Source: JABFRJ01 sp031374735
GTDB taxonomy: Bacteria > Pseudomonadota > Alphaproteobacteria > Rhizobiales > Hyphomicrobiaceae
Assembly (NCBI GenBank): GCA_031374735.1
Contig: JANMGQ010000214.1
Span: 1-5,644, forward strand
Length of the DNA: 5,644 nucleotides
Direction: 5' to 3'
Notes under the pieces: generated by a model
What the model was told of the DNA's origin: nothing
Seen by the model: only the letters and a program-made list of their open reading frames with translations
Databases searched by the model: none
Program-made: the position numbers and the translations under genes
In this document: piece by piece, positions 1-5,644 of the stretch
Position numbering within the stretch: the stretch's first letter is position 1
Layout of the letters: each line of letters opens with the position of its first letter

Positions 1-18
1 CTTACCAAGCTCTGATCC

Positions 19-1077
19 ATGCTCGCCAATGTGCCGCGACCAGGTCGCGATTTCTTCGGCGCAGCCCGTTACTTGATCCACGGCCCTGCCAACACCCCAC
101 CAAATCCCAAACGCGTGTTGTGGACCACCACCCGCAATCTCGCGTCGGACGATCCCACTCTCGCAGCAAAAATCATGACTGCTACCGCTCGTGTTTCCGT
201 GCGCGTCGAGCGGCCGGTTTATCATCTCATCATTTCCTGGAGCCCGGAAGAAATGCCCGCGCGCGACGCTATCGAACGCGTGGTTGACACCACCCTCGCT
301 GACATCGGCCTGAGCGGCCACCAAGCCCTGCTGGTCGCCCATGGCGACACCAGCAATTCTCATGTCCACGTCATGGTGAACCGGGTCCACGCCGATACGG
401 GCGTCGCATGGTCCACCTCCCATGACTACGCCCGCATTGAGCGCAGCATCTTCAAGCAGGCTAGCGCCATGGGTTTCAGGGCTGTTCCTGGCCGCCATAG
501 CGAGGGCGGCAGCAAGCGCAACCTCGCCCGTGTGCGGGCGAGAGGCGCCATGCTGAAGGCGCGCAAAGAGCCGGACACGCTGAAGCCTTGGACGCGCATT
601 GAGATCGGCCGGATCAAGCCACAGCTGGAACTGATGCTGGAAGCGGCCCCCACATGGGACGAGCTGCACCGCCAGATTGATGCCTTCGGTGGCGCGATCG
701 AGGTGAAGGGGCAGGGGCAGATCATCCGAGACAATCGCCGCACCGGGTATGTGAAGCTGTCAGCGCTGGGCAAACAACATCGCCTGGGAGGCCTCGAAAC
801 CCGTTTCGGTGAATCCTTCGCAGACCACGCGACACGGCGATTACCAGTTCCGGCTACCGACGTGACGGTCTCGGACATGGATGTCGCGTTGGGGTTTGGC
901 GACAAGGCAACGATCAACCGCGCCTGTTCGGCCGATTGGCAGTCCAACCTCAGCGCAGCACCCTCGCCGCCTGAAGCACCGCGCTGGCGAAAGCCCCTGA
1001 ACGACACACCGGAGCCTGAAGACACTAAGCCGACCAGCGCCACGACACCGGACCAGGAACCTGAGTCCCAGCGCTAA
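19..1077 (+). CDS. MobA/VirD2-family (MOB-P-like) relaxase, compact
   Basis: Predicted DNA-nicking transesterase that would cleave oriT, attach covalently to the 5' end and pilot the strand into a recipient through a type IV secretion channel. The 352-residue product shows the relaxase/mobilization nuclease fold. A candidate catalytic Tyr18 lies in GAARYLIHG. The strand VYHLIISW (67-74) is typical of the family. The histidine signature reads HGDTSNSHVHVMVNR, with H108, D110, N113, H115, H117 and N121. The core ends in a GYVKLSALG...LETRFG segment (243-264). Residues from about 313 form a Pro/Ser/Thr/Glu-rich tail with no recognisable domain, and there is no fused primase or helicase. An in-frame TGA at 13-15 makes ATG 19 the first possible start after a stop; no good Shine-Dalgarno is visible. 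It is first of five same-strand genes and is followed by a kinase gene after 37 bases. Family assignment is strong; the exact MOB subclass and the Tyr assignment are less certain. Confidence 0.9.
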   Translation: MLANVPRPGRDFFGAARYLIHGPANTPPNPKRVLWTTTRNLASDDPTLAAKIMTATARVSVRVERPVYHLIISWSPEEMPARDAIERVVDTTLADIGLSGHQALLVAHGDTSNSHVHVMVNRVHADTGVAWSTSHDYARIERSIFKQASAMGFRAVPGRHSEGGSKRNLARVRARGAMLKARKEPDTLKPWTRIEIGRIKPQLELMLEAAPTWDELHRQIDAFGGAIEVKGQGQIIRDNRRTGYVKLSALGKQHRLGGLETRFGESFADHATRRLPVPATDVTVSDMDVALGFGDKATINRACSADWQSNLSAAPSPPEAPRWRKPLNDTPEPEDTKPTSATTPDQEPESQR

Positions 1078-1114
1078 TCTTCTCACCTAACCAACGTTTC
1101 CAACGAGTCAGATC

Positions 1115-2176
1115 ATGCCAAACCCGACCTCTCGCAAGGTCTGGGCGTACCGACCTGCGCCCACGCCGACACCCCCACTGCTGGTGCCGATAGAAATCGG
1201 CGACCAGCTCAATGCCGGCGCGTTTGGTGGCACTGCCACCATTTGCCGGATCAAAAGCCAGCCGTACCACCACCATGCGGCCAAACTTTTCTTGCCGGAG
1301 ACGCTGGCCGCGCGTCAGACCGCCGACGCTCACGCCAAATTGACGGTATTGGCCGCCAGTGCCGAAAGCCTCGTGCGCGGCGTTGTCCGCAATGGCCGCA
1401 TTTTGCCAAGTTGGTCCTACGTGGCTTGGCCAGTGGCGCTTCTGTACGACGCCAACGCGGCCAAGCCTGAGCATCTCATCGGCTTTGTGATGCCGTTGTT
1501 TGCCGACGCGCTTCCGTTGACCAAGTTGACCAGTGCCAAGCAGCGTAAGCAGCAGTTTCCTGGTCTTCCGGGGCACGGCCTGCTGGCAGCCAGTCAGACG
1601 ATTGCACAGGCAGTTGCGCATTTGCATGGGCCTAGCGGCAGCAATGGGTTCTGCATCGGGGATCTGACACCACGCAACGTCATGATCACACCCGGTCTGC
1701 AATGCCGGCTCACCGATGCCGACAGTTATCAGATCGAATCCCACACCGCCGTGTTCAGGGCCACGGACACGACGCCTGCTTATCGCAGCCCGCGCATGGC
1801 GACCGCCGCCGCTGCCGGCCAGGGCTTTCCCCAGGTGACACCGGACGACGATGCCTTTTGCCTCGCCGTGATCCTTTTCCAGGTTCTGGTCGATGGCGCG
1901 CATCCCTTTGCGGCCGGCGAACGCTTCGAGGTGAGCGGGATCAAGCCTGACGAAGAGGCCAACATGTTGGCCAAGCGTTTTCCCTACGCTCAGCCGGACC
2001 AGATGTTCCCGCCGAAGATCCGTCTGCAGACGTACCAAAAGCTGCCTACCAGCATTCGCGCTGCGTTCGAGCAGGTGTTCCAGCGTGGCGTTGTCGTCAG
2101 CGCCGCTGACTGGGTCACGCGTCTCCATCTCGCCGTTTGCCAGGAGATCGCAGCCATGACGACCCGTGCCGCCTAA
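1115..2176 (+). CDS. Divergent Ser/Thr protein kinase-like protein of a TerY-P triad
   Basis: Predicted cytoplasmic protein kinase of the divergent type found beside VWA and PP2C genes (353 residues). After a Pro-rich N-terminus (14-25) come a glycine-loop-like segment NAGAFGGTAT (33-42) and a candidate ATP-binding lysine K57 in HHHAAKLF. The catalytic loop reads IGDLTPRNVMI (181-191) with D183 and N188. The metal-binding DFG position appears as LTDADSYQI (199-207), probably D201. The activation-segment end is TPAYRSPRM (220-228). Helix F reads DDAFCLAVILFQVLVDGAHPF (D245 or D246). The C-terminal lobe ends with a PTSIRAAFEQVF...SAADW stretch typical of this group. Oddities: the HRD His is Ile, the usual catalytic-loop Lys is absent, APE has become SPR, and no clear helix-C glutamate is apparent. 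The key Asp/Asn/Lys residues remain, so it is probably active but this is unproven. No membrane segment is seen. ATG 1115 has only a weak upstream ribosome site. The gene lies 40 bases before the VWA gene, and its targets are unknown. Confidence 0.85.
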   Translation: MPNPTSRKVWAYRPAPTPTPPLLVPIEIGDQLNAGAFGGTATICRIKSQPYHHHAAKLFLPETLAARQTADAHAKLTVLAASAESLVRGVVRNGRILPSWSYVAWPVALLYDANAAKPEHLIGFVMPLFADALPLTKLTSAKQRKQQFPGLPGHGLLAASQTIAQAVAHLHGPSGSNGFCIGDLTPRNVMITPGLQCRLTDADSYQIESHTAVFRATDTTPAYRSPRMATAAAAGQGFPQVTPDDDAFCLAVILFQVLVDGAHPFAAGERFEVSGIKPDEEANMLAKRFPYAQPDQMFPPKIRLQTYQKLPTSIRAAFEQVFQRGVVVSAADWVTRLHLAVCQEIAAMTTRAA

Positions 2177-2202
2177 CTCTTCGACTGCTTGCATCTAACC
2201 CC

Positions 2203-2208
2203 AAGGAG
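2203..2208 (+). promoter_or_regulatory. Ribosome binding site for the VWA gene
   Basis: AAGGAG lies 8 bases before ATG 2217. It is a near-perfect Shine-Dalgarno, the strongest in the window, and fixes the start of the VWA gene. It suggests the VWA protein is translated more efficiently than the kinase upstream, whose start has only a weak site. Confidence 0.8.
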
Positions 2209-2216
2209 AAATCCCA

Positions 2217-3017
2217 ATGTCTACGTCACCGTTCACCTTCGCGCTCGACGCGCTCGCCAATCTCGGCGGGCCGGCCATCCCCGATGTTGACACCGCCGAC
2301 CCTCGGTTTCCGTTCACGTTTCTGGTCGACACCTCCTTTTCGACGGGCATGATTGAGAATGGCGTCGCGGATATCGACAAGATCAACGACGCCCTCGGTC
2401 ATCTCATCCGCAAGCTGAAGTATCCGCAGCCCGGCAGCCCGTTGGCACAGGTGCATGACCAGATCGACCTGATGCTGATCGCTTACGCGTCAGCGCCGAC
2501 GGTGGTGGTCGATTGGTGCAAGGCCCCGGACCTGCCGGATCAGTTGCCGATCTTTCAGGCCAGCGGCGGCACCGCCATGGGCGCCGCACTCGATATGGCG
2601 CTCGACAAGACCCTCGCGCGCCAACGACGCTACAAGGAGCAAGGTTTGCCGCGCTGCGGTTTGCCGCACATTTTCAATCTCACTGACGGCAGCCCGACCG
2701 ATGTCCAGATCGGTGATCTCCTATGGACGACCATCGAACAGAAGCTCGCCAAAGCCGCCAGCGACCCCGCGAAGAAAAGCCTCGTCTGTCGGCACTTGAT
2801 TGCGCCGAACGGCTACTCGGGCGCCGGAGCCGGCGCGAACAAGATCAGTCAGTGGTTTGGCGCCAACGCCATCGTGCCCCTCGACCAAGGCTCCGACAAC
2901 TTCTCCAACATGATCGAGTTGGTGGTGAAATCCATCACGACACTGTCGCAGCCAGGTGCAGACCCTGAAACCGCCCTCAAGGTACTCGCGAGCAAGGGGG
3001 TGTCCCGTGCAGCCTGA
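2217..3017 (+). CDS. TerY-like von Willebrand factor A (VWA) domain protein
   Basis: Predicted soluble metal-dependent protein-interaction module of 266 residues, almost entirely one VWA domain. The MIDAS site looks complete. The DxSxS motif is D38-S40-S42 in FLVDTSFSTG, the threonine is T119 in SGGTAMGAAL, and the distal aspartate is D157 in NLTDGSPTD. No signal peptide or transmembrane helix is seen, so it should be cytoplasmic. Length and motif spacing fit TerY-type VWA proteins, which are encoded next to a PP2C phosphatase and a kinase, exactly as here. In that triad the VWA protein is thought to act as adaptor or scaffold, but its partner is not identifiable from this window. An insertion-like Gly/Ala segment (201-208, SGAGAGAN) is low-complexity. 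The start is set by the AAGGAG site at 2203. The stop overlaps the start of the phosphatase gene by 11 bases, implying translational coupling. It is called TerY-like rather than TerY because no other tellurite-resistance gene is present. Confidence 0.9.
   Translation: MSTSPFTFALDALANLGGPAIPDVDTADPRFPFTFLVDTSFSTGMIENGVADIDKINDALGHLIRKLKYPQPGSPLAQVHDQIDLMLIAYASAPTVVVDWCKAPDLPDQLPIFQASGGTAMGAALDMALDKTLARQRRYKEQGLPRCGLPHIFNLTDGSPTDVQIGDLLWTTIEQKLAKAASDPAKKSLVCRHLIAPNGYSGAGAGANKISQWFGANAIVPLDQGSDNFSNMIELVVKSITTLSQPGADPETALKVLASKGVSRAA
2994..2999 (+). promoter_or_regulatory. Ribosome binding site deciding a GTG start for the PP2C gene
   Basis: AAGGGG, inside the last codons of the VWA gene, lies 7 bases before GTG 3007. 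This spacing favours GTG 3007 over the longer in-frame GTG at 2956, which would overlap the VWA gene by 62 bases and has no comparable site. Confidence 0.6.
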
Positions 3018-3882
3018 TCTCACACCCTTCGCGACATTGTCGTTGGCGCGCCTTGAAACGCATTGGCATCGGCCGTGGCTGGTGGCCGGCTTCTCTCACT
3101 GGGGGCAGGGGCATGCCGAACTGGGGCTCGGCAATCAGGATGCCTTTGCTAGCGGCCAAGCCCATGATCATCGCGGCGACGCTTACACGTGGCTCGCGGT
3201 CGCCGATGGGGTCTCGGCCGCGAAACGCGCGGCTGAAGGCGCAACGTTCGTTACGGCCACAGTTGGCCACGAGATTGCCGGCAGACTTGCCGGTGGCCAG
3301 ACCGTTGGTGAAATTGGTTTGACGCAGGCGATATCAGCCACGCGGACCAAACTCGCAACGCACGCCAAGGCGTGCAAAGCACCGTTGACCGACTTTGCCA
3401 CCACCCTGCTTGTGGCGGTCCTTGGCCCGCAATCAATAACGGTTGCCAAGATTGGCGACGGCTATGTGTTGGGCCTTGAGCGCACTCGTGGGGCAGCCCG
3501 GCTGGTGCCTCTTGCCGAGACCCAGCAGCCCCGAAGCGACGCGAGCGTCACCGACCTCACCCACGCATCGTGGAAGGCGTCGCTGCGCGTGCGCCATATC
3601 CCCGACCGCGCCGCAGCCGGCATCGACACCGTGGCGCTCGCCACGGACGGCTGCGACCGCTTCTTCGTCAAGGCGGGCACTGATGGAGCGTGTCTCAATG
3701 CCGATCTGATCGACACGCATCTGACCCAAAGCCTCGCTCAGCTCGGTGCCCGCAATCTGTTCGTCTACCTCGCCAACCTGATGGGTCACCGTCAGTTCGT
3801 TGACGAAGGCGATGACCGGACTCTGCTGATTGCAACAGCCCCAACCAGGGAGACCCAACCATGCTCGCCTTCGACGGTCTGA
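3007..3882 (+). CDS. PP2C-family Ser/Thr protein phosphatase of a TerY-P triad
   Basis: Predicted Mn/Mg-dependent phosphatase that would reverse phosphorylation by the kinase two genes upstream. With the GTG 3007 start it is 291 residues, essentially just the catalytic domain. Metal-ligand motifs appear in the expected order: NQDAF (D45), LAVADGV (D67, G68), DFATTLLVAVLG, KIGDGYVLG (D151), LATDGCDRF (D214) and GDDRTLLIA (D269/D270). All core aspartates are therefore present, and activity is likely. No transmembrane or extra sensor domain is seen. Start choice: the frame is open upstream to another GTG at 2956, but 3007 has a good ribosome site and a short 11-base overlap with the VWA gene. 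The 3' end overlaps the coupling-protein gene by 22 bases, which physically ties the phosphorylation triad to the transfer gene. Substrates are not known; the kinase, the VWA protein, the relaxase and the coupling protein are the obvious candidates by proximity. Confidence 0.9.
   Translation: MQPDLTPFATLSLARLETHWHRPWLVAGFSHWGQGHAELGLGNQDAFASGQAHDHRGDAYTWLAVADGVSAAKRAAEGATFVTATVGHEIAGRLAGGQTVGEIGLTQAISATRTKLATHAKACKAPLTDFATTLLVAVLGPQSITVAKIGDGYVLGLERTRGAARLVPLAETQQPRSDASVTDLTHASWKASLRVRHIPDRAAAGIDTVALATDGCDRFFVKAGTDGACLNADLIDTHLTQSLAQLGARNLFVYLANLMGHRQFVDEGDDRTLLIATAPTRETQPCSPSTV
3847..3852 (+). promoter_or_regulatory. Ribosome binding site for the coupling-protein gene
   Basis: AGGGAG lies 8 bases before ATG 3861, inside the end of the PP2C gene. 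It supports ATG 3861 as the coupling-protein start even though the two reading frames overlap by 22 bases. Confidence 0.65.
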
Positions 3883-5644
3883 CCCCGGTAGAGTTCCTGG
3901 CACGCGTTGAACGTCTGCTGGCCGACCCGTCCGGACGGCTGCAAGCGTCGGCCACCGATCTGTTGGGCGATGTACAAGCCGATCAAATCGACGCGGTCGT
4001 GACCAAGCGGATTGGCGAAGCGCCAAGCGTGGTCAAGCATGCGGCAGCGCTGATGACCTTGCCGAGTGCTGCGCCGGCTGGTGCTGCCGCGTGGCTGAAG
4101 CTCGGGCCATCCGCCTGGACGGCGGGATTGCTAGCCGCGACCCTCACCCATGGGCATGCCCGTCATGTCCATCGGCGGAGGCATGCAGGTGTTGGTACCC
4201 TGTTGGCGGGGTTCACATTGGAGCGCGCCGCCATCGGGCTGTCCGAGAAGGAGAGGGGGCTGGTGCGCGGCATGGCCACGCTGTTTGCCGGCGGCATCAT
4301 TGCGCCAGCGGAGTGGACGCGCTTTGCCGCGCAGATGGTGTGGGCCGATGGCAAATGCAGTGTGCGTCCGTCCGCCGCCCATGCGGCTCATGCCGAGTTG
4401 GCAGACGCCAAGGTCATCCTTGCCGATATCCTAAAGGCGCGCTTTGACGCCCATGAGCCGTTTCTGGCGGCAACCGCCGCAATGGTGGCCGCTCGCTCGC
4501 GTCAGACCGCTGGTTTGGCGGATGCCATTGACCGGTTCTTGGCACCGGGCGCGCGCTGGCGCGACCGTGCCGACATTGCGCAATCCGACGTGCTCAGCTT
4601 GACACCGAGCCCGGCCGCCTTGGTGGTCGGGTACGACGGCGCGCAGGGCGCTCCAGTCTACTACGCACGCAACGAAAGCCTGTTCACGATCGGCGGCCCA
4701 GGCACCGGCAAGACCGAATGCCTCGTATTGCCCAATCTGCTGTCCTATCCGGGTTCCGCGCTGGTGCTCGATGTTAAAGGCGAGCTGTGGGACAAGACAG
4801 CTGGCTACCGGGCAAAGCACTTCGGCCCCGTCTATCGCTTCGCGCCGACCGACCCGGCTGGCCATTCGCACCGCTACAATCCCTTCGACTTCATCAGCAC
4901 CGAGCCTGAAAAGGCCGCAACGGACTGCGAGGTATTTTCGTTTCAGATCGTGACGCCGACGCCCAACAACCACGATCCATACTGGGAAAATCGCGGTCGG
5001 GATTTCCTGTGGGCTATGGCCATGGTGGTCGCGCTGCGTTCCGGCGGGAAGAACCGCGCCATGGCGACGCTGATGCGGCTCCTGTCGGTGCCGTTGGATG
5101 TGAAGGTCACCGCCCCCGATTTTGCCGGCAGCGACACCGACAATCTGATCAATGGTCTCGCGGAAATGGCCCAGGCGTATGGCATTCCCGCGCTCGCGGA
5201 GCACGCCAACGCGATCAAAGGCGGACTTGGGAGTCAGCGGCTCGAAAGTGTCGCCGACAATGCGCGTCGGTTCCTGAACATCTTCTCGCGTTCGGCCACG
5301 CTGCGCGCCGCCATGGCGGGTTCCGATTGGCATCCGCTCGATCTGCGGCGCAAGCCGGGCATGACGGTCTACCTGTGCCTGCCCGGCGATGATCTCGACA
5401 CCTTCGCGCCCATCGTGCGGCTGATTTTGCAACAGCACGCCAATGCCCTGCTGCGGGATTTTACCTATCGGAAAGGCCAGCCGCCGATCACGTTCTTCCT
5501 CGACGAATTCCCGCAACTCAAGCGCATGGCGTCCGTCATGCGGATGGTCGATACCGGGCGCGGCGCTGGCCTGCGGCTGTGGTTCTTCGCGCAGTATCTC
5601 GGCCAAGTGCGCCAGGCCTACGACAAGCAGGCCGACGGGCTCAT
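3861..5644 (+). CDS. VirD4/TraG-type type IV coupling protein (partial, C-terminus beyond window)
   Basis: Predicted ATPase that recruits the relaxase-DNA complex to a type IV secretion channel and drives DNA export. The frame is open without a stop from ATG 3861 to the window edge (594 codons plus two bases). The core starts near GARW (230-233). It includes Walker A GGPGTGKT (278-285), the VLDVKGELWDKTAGYR segment (302-317), HRYNPFDF (337-344), Walker B ITFFLDEFPQL (543-553) and TGRGAGLRLWFFAQYLGQ (565-582), all hallmarks of VirD4/TraG proteins. The first ~230 residues are not recognisable and are Ala-rich. Unlike classic VirD4 they show no clear pair of membrane helices. The best candidate is the weak hydrophobic stretch 61-96, interrupted by K80 and followed by an Arg/His cluster (99-108). 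The start has a good ribosome site. The overlap with the phosphatase gene implies co-translation. The whole-family call is very secure; membrane attachment and the N-terminal role are open. Confidence 0.93.
   Translation, partial: MLAFDGLTPVEFLARVERLLADPSGRLQASATDLLGDVQADQIDAVVTKRIGEAPSVVKHAAALMTLPSAAPAGAAAWLKLGPSAWTAGLLAATLTHGHARHVHRRRHAGVGTLLAGFTLERAAIGLSEKERGLVRGMATLFAGGIIAPAEWTRFAAQMVWADGKCSVRPSAAHAAHAELADAKVILADILKARFDAHEPFLAATAAMVAARSRQTAGLADAIDRFLAPGARWRDRADIAQSDVLSLTPSPAALVVGYDGAQGAPVYYARNESLFTIGGPGTGKTECLVLPNLLSYPGSALVLDVKGELWDKTAGYRAKHFGPVYRFAPTDPAGHSHRYNPFDFISTEPEKAATDCEVFSFQIVTPTPNNHDPYWENRGRDFLWAMAMVVALRSGGKNRAMATLMRLLSVPLDVKVTAPDFAGSDTDNLINGLAEMAQAYGIPALAEHANAIKGGLGSQRLESVADNARRFLNIFSRSATLRAAMAGSDWHPLDLRRKPGMTVYLCLPGDDLDTFAPIVRLILQQHANALLRDFTYRKGQPPITFFLDEFPQLKRMASVMRMVDTGRGAGLRLWFFAQYLGQVRQAYDKQADGL

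Noticed and set aside
1..15. Possible 3' end of an upstream gene finishing at TGA 13-15
   Set aside because: Only four codons are visible and other frames also stay open into the relaxase gene, so neither a gene nor its frame can be supported. The stop is useful only for bounding the relaxase start.
1078..1114. Possible promoter or terminator between relaxase and kinase
   Set aside because: The 37-base gap has no hairpin with a T-tract and no convincing -35/-10 pair. The same holds for the 40-base gap at 2177-2216.
1025..2194. A 389-codon open frame on the - strand across the kinase gene
   Set aside because: It exactly shadows the + strand kinase, whose frame shows ordered kinase motifs. 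The antisense product has no recognisable domain, and long antisense frames are expected in GC-rich coding DNA.
2821..2836. Perfect 7-base inverted repeat (GCGCCGG / CCGGCGC) with a 2-base centre inside the VWA gene
   Set aside because: The loop is too short for a good hairpin, no T-tract follows, and it falls in repeated Gly/Ala codons, which readily create such symmetry by chance.
2956..3006. Longer N-terminus for the phosphatase starting at GTG 2956
   Set aside because: It would add 17 residues that overlap the VWA gene, without a good ribosome site. GTG 3007 has AAGGGG at proper spacing and still leaves the complete PP2C domain.
4431..5606. A 391-codon open frame on the - strand across the coupling protein
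   Set aside because: The + strand frame here carries Walker A, Walker B and other VirD4/TraG motifs. The antisense product shows no family signature.

Overview
The window carries five tightly packed genes, all on the + strand and probably one transcription unit. The sequence is GC-rich, start sites use Shine-Dalgarno signals, and two of the four gene junctions overlap. This suggests a Gram-negative bacterium, most likely a GC-rich member of the Pseudomonadota. The genus cannot be read from the window. A relaxase at one end and a VirD4/TraG-type coupling ATPase at the other mark it as part of a conjugative or mobilizable element (plasmid or integrative element).

Layout: (1) 19-1077, a compact MobA/VirD2-family relaxase with an intact H-D-N-H-H metal/catalytic signature. 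(2) 1115-2176, a divergent Ser/Thr protein-kinase-like protein. (3) 2217-3017, a TerY-like von Willebrand A protein with a complete MIDAS metal site. (4) 3007-3882, a PP2C-family phosphatase starting at GTG. (5) 3861 to the window end, a type IV coupling protein, cut off at its C-terminus. The gaps at 1078-1114 and 2177-2216 are 37 and 40 bases and hold no recognisable promoter or terminator. No RNA gene, CRISPR array, insertion sequence or recognisable oriT is visible.

Genes 2-4 form the kinase + VWA + PP2C set known as the TerY-P triad, usually discussed with tellurite-resistance/stress (Ter) systems. Here no other ter gene is seen, and the triad sits between two DNA-transfer proteins. The simplest reading, an inference, is a reversible phosphorylation switch tied to conjugative DNA processing or to the coupling protein. 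The coupling protein is itself unusual: about 230 residues precede its ATPase core and contain only a weak candidate membrane hairpin. The relaxase has a Ser/Thr/Pro-rich tail that could be a kinase substrate.
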